Part shown: one piece after another, positions 56,101 to 62,100 of the stretch
How the letters are laid out: every line of letters begins with the position of its first letter
How positions within the stretch are numbered: the stretch's first letter is position 1
Assembly: GCA_038049695.1 (NCBI GenBank)
Contig: CP142453.1
Coordinates: 3,254,501-3,318,500 of the forward strand
Direction of reading: 5' to 3'
Length of the DNA: 64,000 bases
DNA from: Cinnamomum chago
Lineage: Eukaryota > Streptophyta > Magnoliopsida > Laurales > Lauraceae
Program-made: the position numbers and the translations under genes
Notes under the pieces: model-generated
Told to the model about the DNA's origin: nothing
The model's input: the letters and a program-made list of their open reading frames with translations, nothing else
Databases searched by the model: none

Positions 56101-59100
56101 TTGTAATAACAAGGCAGGCCCAAGGCCCAAGGCCCATTACAGCCAAGGCCCAAGGCCCATTCAGCATCCCACTCACGTGGGATGATTGTGTCAAAGATTA
56201 TGTATATATTGTATTCCTGATTTCTTGCTGATTGTATTCCTTGTATAGATTAGGATTGATTCTTTCTATTCCTTTAGATTCTAATTTGTACACTTGACAT
56301 AATTAGTACCTTGATTAAGGCCTAACATGATTATAAATAGAGCAGTGGATCATCCAAGGATGTATCACTTTTCTCTCCAATCTTCTTTTTCTCATTCTTC
56401 CTCTCTCTTACATGGTATCAGAGCCATAATCTATTGGAGATCTCATCTACAGCAACACAGATCAAGGATCTGTTCTTTTTGGAAGCAAAACGTGAGTGAA
56501 AACTCACTGTCTGATCATCGTGATCACCATGGCCCACCTGTGATCATCACGAAATCCAGAAGACTCTCTCTAGCCTTGGTCGCCCATCTTTCCTTGTTCT
56601 TTTGGAGATTTTTCCAGCATTTTTCAGAGATCAGAGGTAGGCCTTTTGATCTGTTTTGTCATTATCAAACCTTTTCAAATAGTTTTCATCACAGCCGCAC
56701 AAAATTCTGGATTCTGAATGGATCTGAATGAAACTTGTACTGCTGGAAAGGAAAATTGATACTGCTTCATAGCTGCTCATCTGATCACCAATCAGATCCA
56801 TCTGTGGGCCCCACACAGGGATTCCCACTTCAAAATTCAGTTCGTCAGGGCTGATTTCTTTCCCAGATTTGCACTGTTGTGTACTGTTCTCTGTTAGAAG
56901 CTTCTGCCACTATTGTTTAAGGTATCTACTACCTCTGTGGTGGTTTTCTCACCATCTTGTGCTGCTAAGGGCTGTTTTCCACATTGCTGATTACATTCTG
57001 AAAATGGACAAGTATGATGTCATCCCGATTAAATTTAACGGACAGAATTATATGTCCTGGTCCTTCCATTTAAAGAACTTTGTTGAAGGACAAGGGCTTT
57101 GTGGTTATCTTGATGGATCGATAACCAAACCTCCTATTACAAGTACTTCCGATTCAAAAGGCCTAGCCACTTGGTCCAAAGAAAATGCGAAAGTCATCAC
57201 TTGGATCCTTAACTCTATTGATCCCTCTCTTGCCGTGGCCCTTCAAGCCTACACCACAGCAGCTGCTATGTGGGCTCATCTGAAGAAAGTTTACCATCAA
57301 ACTAATAAAGCCCGGAAATTTCATTTGGATAGTGAAATTGCCAGATACAATCAAGGGGATAAAAATGTGCAGGAATACTTTAATGGTTTCCTCACCTTGT
57401 GGACTGAAAGGGATTCCATGCTGATCCAAACGGTCTCTTCTGGATTTCTGTCTGAGGCTCTCCAGTTACAAGAAGAAACTCATATCAGCCAGTTTCTTAT
57501 GAATCTACGACCCGAATTTGAATCTGTCAGGTCGGCCCTCATGAATAGAGAAAATTCTGCTAATCTTGATACCTGCTTTCAAGAGGTCCCTCGCGAAGAA
57601 CTTTGTCTCACCTCCCAGCGTACCATTCTGGAAGAACCAAAAGCCTTCCTTGCACCTCTTCCCGCTGACTCGGCTCTTCTGGCAACCCCAACTCCGAAGC
57701 AGACTCAATGTTACGAATGCAAAGGCTTCGGACATATTGCCAAAAATTGCCGCAAGAAATTGGTTTGTAGATATTGCAAACGGACTGGTCACCTTATTGA
57801 GGACTGTCGCAGCCTACAGCGACGGAATGAGACACAGCCTAAGAAGCCTCCCTCTAATATGCCCCGACAGAACATTCCTGCAGCATTTCAGGCTCAAGCA
57901 CCCTTATCTGATACAGGAAGCACTTCATCCGGGGCTATATCCATGACTCCAGCCCAGATTCAAGAGCTGATCCAAAACACAGTTACTTCTGCGTATGCGT
58001 CTATGGGCTTTTCTGGTGGTCGGTATCAAACTCATTCCTCTATCGCTTTTCCTGCATTCCATTCTTCTGCCTCTCTTTCTTCTCCTATCACCCCATCCAC
58101 ATGGTTCTTAGATTCAGGAGCTTCCAATCACATGACATCTGTAGAACATAGCTTTACAGATTCCCACCCTTACGTTGGAAAAGAGAGAATAACCACTGCT
58201 AATGGTGATCAACTACTCATTTCTGGAGTTGGTACGATTACCTTATCTAGTGTCTCTGGCCAATCCATCACCCTTCCCAATGTTTACTTTGTTCCAAAAT
58301 TATCAGCCAATTTACTTTCTGTAGGACAACTTATTGATGATGGCTATCCTGTTCACTTCTCTTCTTCTGGTTGTGTTATACAGGGGCGACAAACTGGGAA
58401 GGTGATCGCGACGGGGAGTAAACATGGACGCCTGTTCTTGCTGGACATTGGACATCATTCTTTCATTGCTTCCTCTTCTTCTCAAAATTTCAATAAATTG
58501 TGGACTGTTTGGCATAACCGTCTTGGTCATGTAAACAATGCCCATTTGCTTTCTTTATTTAAGATTGGTTGTTTGGATTCTAAAATTGATAATAAAATGA
58601 TGTCTTCTTTCTCTCAATCAAAGTGTGAAACTTGTTGCTTAAGTAAAAGTCACATTTTGCCTTTTCCTGTTCATAATTCTCGTGCATTAGCATCATTTGA
58701 CATTATTCATTCTGATGTTTGGGGTATTGCTCCTACCTTGAGTAGGACGGGATTTCAGTACTATGTGACCTTTATCGATGACCATTCTCGATACACTTGG
58801 ATTTACTTTATGCGCTTGAAATCTGAAGTCTTCTCCATTTTTCAAAAATTTTATAACATGGTCCAAACCCAATTTCAGAGAGCTATCAAGATTCTTAGAT
58901 CAGATTCTGGTGGAGAATATATGTCTCATGAATTCTCTGCCTTTCTTTCTGATAAAGGCATTCTTCATCAAAAATCTTGTCCACATACCCCTCAGCAAAA
59001 TGGAATTGCAGAAAGGAAGAACCGACATATTCTTGAAACTGTTCGTACTCTTTTAATTGCATCCTTAGTCCCTCCCAAATTTTGGTGTGATGCTGCTCAA

Positions 59101-62100
59101 ACTGCTGTGTATCTTATTAACCGTCTTCCCAGCACTGTTCTAGGAAAGACTACTCCTTACGGAGTTCTTTTTGGTAGTTCCCCTTCATACTCTCACTTAC
59201 GTGTTTTTGGTTGCTTGTGCTTTGTTCATCTTCCTCCTACTGAGCGCTCTAAGTTATCATCACAGGCGGCCAAGTGCGTTTTTCTTGGCTACAGTAATGA
59301 GCACAAAGGTTTTATGTGTTATGATCCGTTCGAGAAACGCATGCGCATATCTCGCAATGTGATCTTCTTGGAACAGATTCTTTTCTTTTCTTTACGCTTG
59401 GATCATCATCCTATTGCTGTGTCATATTTACCACAGTTTCAGGAATTGGCTTCTCCATCCTCTGTTCCCAAAGTCTATGTCCGGCGCAACACGGTTCCGC
59501 ATGTGGTGACTCCCTCTCCTGATCCTCTCCCAGTGACGCCTTCTGAACCGGCAGGTAATACGGCTACTTTTGACAATACCATCTCTCTGCGACGCTCTAG
59601 TCGTCCATCTGTTGCCCCTGACCGTTATGGATTTCCTGCTCTCTTTTCATCTTTAGATAGTGCTCCTATCCCCACTTCATATTCACAGGCCTCCAAAATA
59701 GCTTACTGGCAGGATGCTATGAATGAGGAATTGCTCGCTCTTGAAGCAAACCAGACATGGGACTTGGTACCGACTCCTGCAAAAGCTTCTGTGATTGGCA
59801 GCAAATGGATCTACTCTGTAAAAGTTAACTCGGATGGGAGTCTTGATCGCTACAAAGCCAGATTGGTTGCACAGGGTTACAAGCAGGAGTATGGCATTGA
59901 CTATGAAGAGACATTTGCACCAGTGGCCAAAATGACCACTGTTCGTACTCTTCTTTGTGTTGCTGCAGCCCGCAACTGGCCTCTATGGCAAATGGATGTC
60001 AAAAATGCCTTTCTTCATGGCGAGTTGAAAGAGACGGTCTACTTAAAACCCCCTCCGGGATATGCTTGTCCTCCTCAGCATGTTTGCAAATTGCGGAAAT
60101 CTCTTTATGGCCTCAAGCAGGCTCCCAGGGCTTGGTTTGATAAATTCCGGGCCGCAATACTTCAGGCCGGCTTTCGTCAGAGTCATTCTGATAGCTCCCT
60201 ATTTCTTCGATGGACACCAAAGGGCTACACAGTCCTTTTGGTCTATGTTGATGATATGATCATCAGTGGCAATGATACTACTGGCATTACAGATCTCAAA
60301 CACCATCTCACTCGCCACTTCCAGATGAAGGATCTTGGTCCTCTCACCTACTTTTTGGGGCTTGAGGTTTTGCGTAACAAATCAGGCATTCGGGTTCATC
60401 AGCGCAAATATGCTACCGATTTGATCACTTCGGCAAGACTTGGCGATGCTCACACTTTTGATACGCCTATGGAACTTAACACCAAACTCAGTATGGATGA
60501 TGGTCCTCCTATGGAAGATCCCTCTGTATTCCGGCGGATAGTTGGGAGTTTGCTCTACTTAACTATGACTCGGCCTGATATTTCTCATGCAGTTCATACG
60601 GTTAGCCAGTTTATGAGCAATCCTCACAAACCCCACCTTGCTGCTGCTTTGCGCATACTCCGCTATGTTAAAGGCACTCTTCACTATGGTCTCTTTTACC
60701 CTTCTAGCTCTTCTCTGCGCCTCTCGGCTTATGCGGATGCCGACTGGGCTGGTTGCCCTGATTCTCGGCGATCCACCACTGGCTGGTGTATGTTTCTTGG
60801 GGATTCTCTGATTTCGTGGAAGTGCAAGAAGCAAACTACAGTTTCCAAGTCTTCTGCGGAGGCCGAATATCGCGCGATGTCGTCTGCTAGTGCTGAAATC
60901 ATCTGGCTACGCCGTCTTCTCTGTGAATTCGGTGTCCATGTTGGTAGGTCTACACCTCTTCATGGGGACAATACCAGCGCTACCAGGATTGCTAACAATC
61001 CAGTCTTTCATGAAAGAACAAAGCACATTGAGATTGATTGTCACTTCATCCGCCAACATGTTGTTACTGAGAAGATCACCCTGCCTCACGTCTCTACTCT
61101 TAACCAGTTGGCAGATATCTTCACAAAAGCTCTCCCCAGAACACATCATCAGGATCTTACTCGCAAATTGATGTTTTCTGTCCTACAACATCAATTTGAG
61201 GGGGAGTGTAGAAGATAACAAGGCAGGCCCAAGGCCCATTACAGCCAAGGCCCAAGGCCCATTCAGCATCCCACTCACGTGAGATGATTGTGTCAAAGAT
61301 TATGTATATATTGTATTCCTGATTTCTTGCTGATTGTATTCCTTGTATAGATTAGGATTGATTCTTTCTATTCCTTTAGATTCTAATTTGTACACTTGAC
61401 ATAATTAGTGCCTTGATTAAGGCCTAACATGATTATAAATAGAGCAGTGGATCATCCAAGGATGTATCACTTTTCTCTCCAATCTTCTTCTTCTCATTCT
61501 TCCTCTCTCTTACAGTAAGAATATAGTGAGATCAGACATATTCAGAAGTACCTATCAATTAGGTAAAAGTAATTGTATACTGAGAGTGTGTACCATATAT
61601 CAAAGTGTCAACCGTAAAGAACAGATCAAGGCGAAGAGGGCATCAGATTATCGTGTTGGCAAGAACCACAAACAAAAAAAAAAAAAAAAAGCCTGTGGGT
61701 CTCTGTTGCCTTTCTTTTCATTGGCCTTTTTTGGTGTATAGCTTCCCCTCAGTTCCTCCTCTGCTTTGGGGTGGTGTCAGTTAGCGAAGGGTCTCCCAAA
61801 ATTTTTATGTAAAAAAAGAACCAAATATATATCACACACGCACGCGCCCACACACACACACACGCCCAGCCAAACAGAATGTAAAGAAGAGAATGGCCCT
61901 ATGCAAAACGCCGGGAAGATGACTTTGGCGTAAGACTGCAATGTGGCTCCCTTGTATAGAGAAGGAACTGGCTCACCATGCATTGCATCTGGCCCAAATA
62001 AAACTGATGGGTGATGAATGATGAAAGCCATCAAGTGTGACAAATGACAATTTTGACAAAATTACACTATCAGTCTATTTTTTAGATCTCTTATCAGATA

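Larger units (their letters stand above)
56102..61514 (+). mobile_element. Intact Copia LTR retrotransposon, antisense in callose synthase intron 1
   Basis: 5.4-kb Ty1/Copia element: 5' LTR 56102-56412, primer binding site TGGTATCAGAGCC, one open gag-pol frame 57004-61218, polypurine tract GAGGGGGAG, 3' LTR 61207-61514. LTRs begin TG and end CA. Over about 300 aligned sites they differ by three transitions, plus a 4-nt and a 7-nt indel, so the insertion is young. The flanks GACGT and GTAAG give no clean 5-bp duplication; the 5' LTR start has lost 4 nt, which may blur the junction. Confidence 0.96.

Noticed and set aside
56869..57003. N-terminal 45-codon extension of the Copia frame
   Set aside because: Cys/Leu-rich, no similarity to Copia gag; the next ATG begins a standard gag N-terminus.
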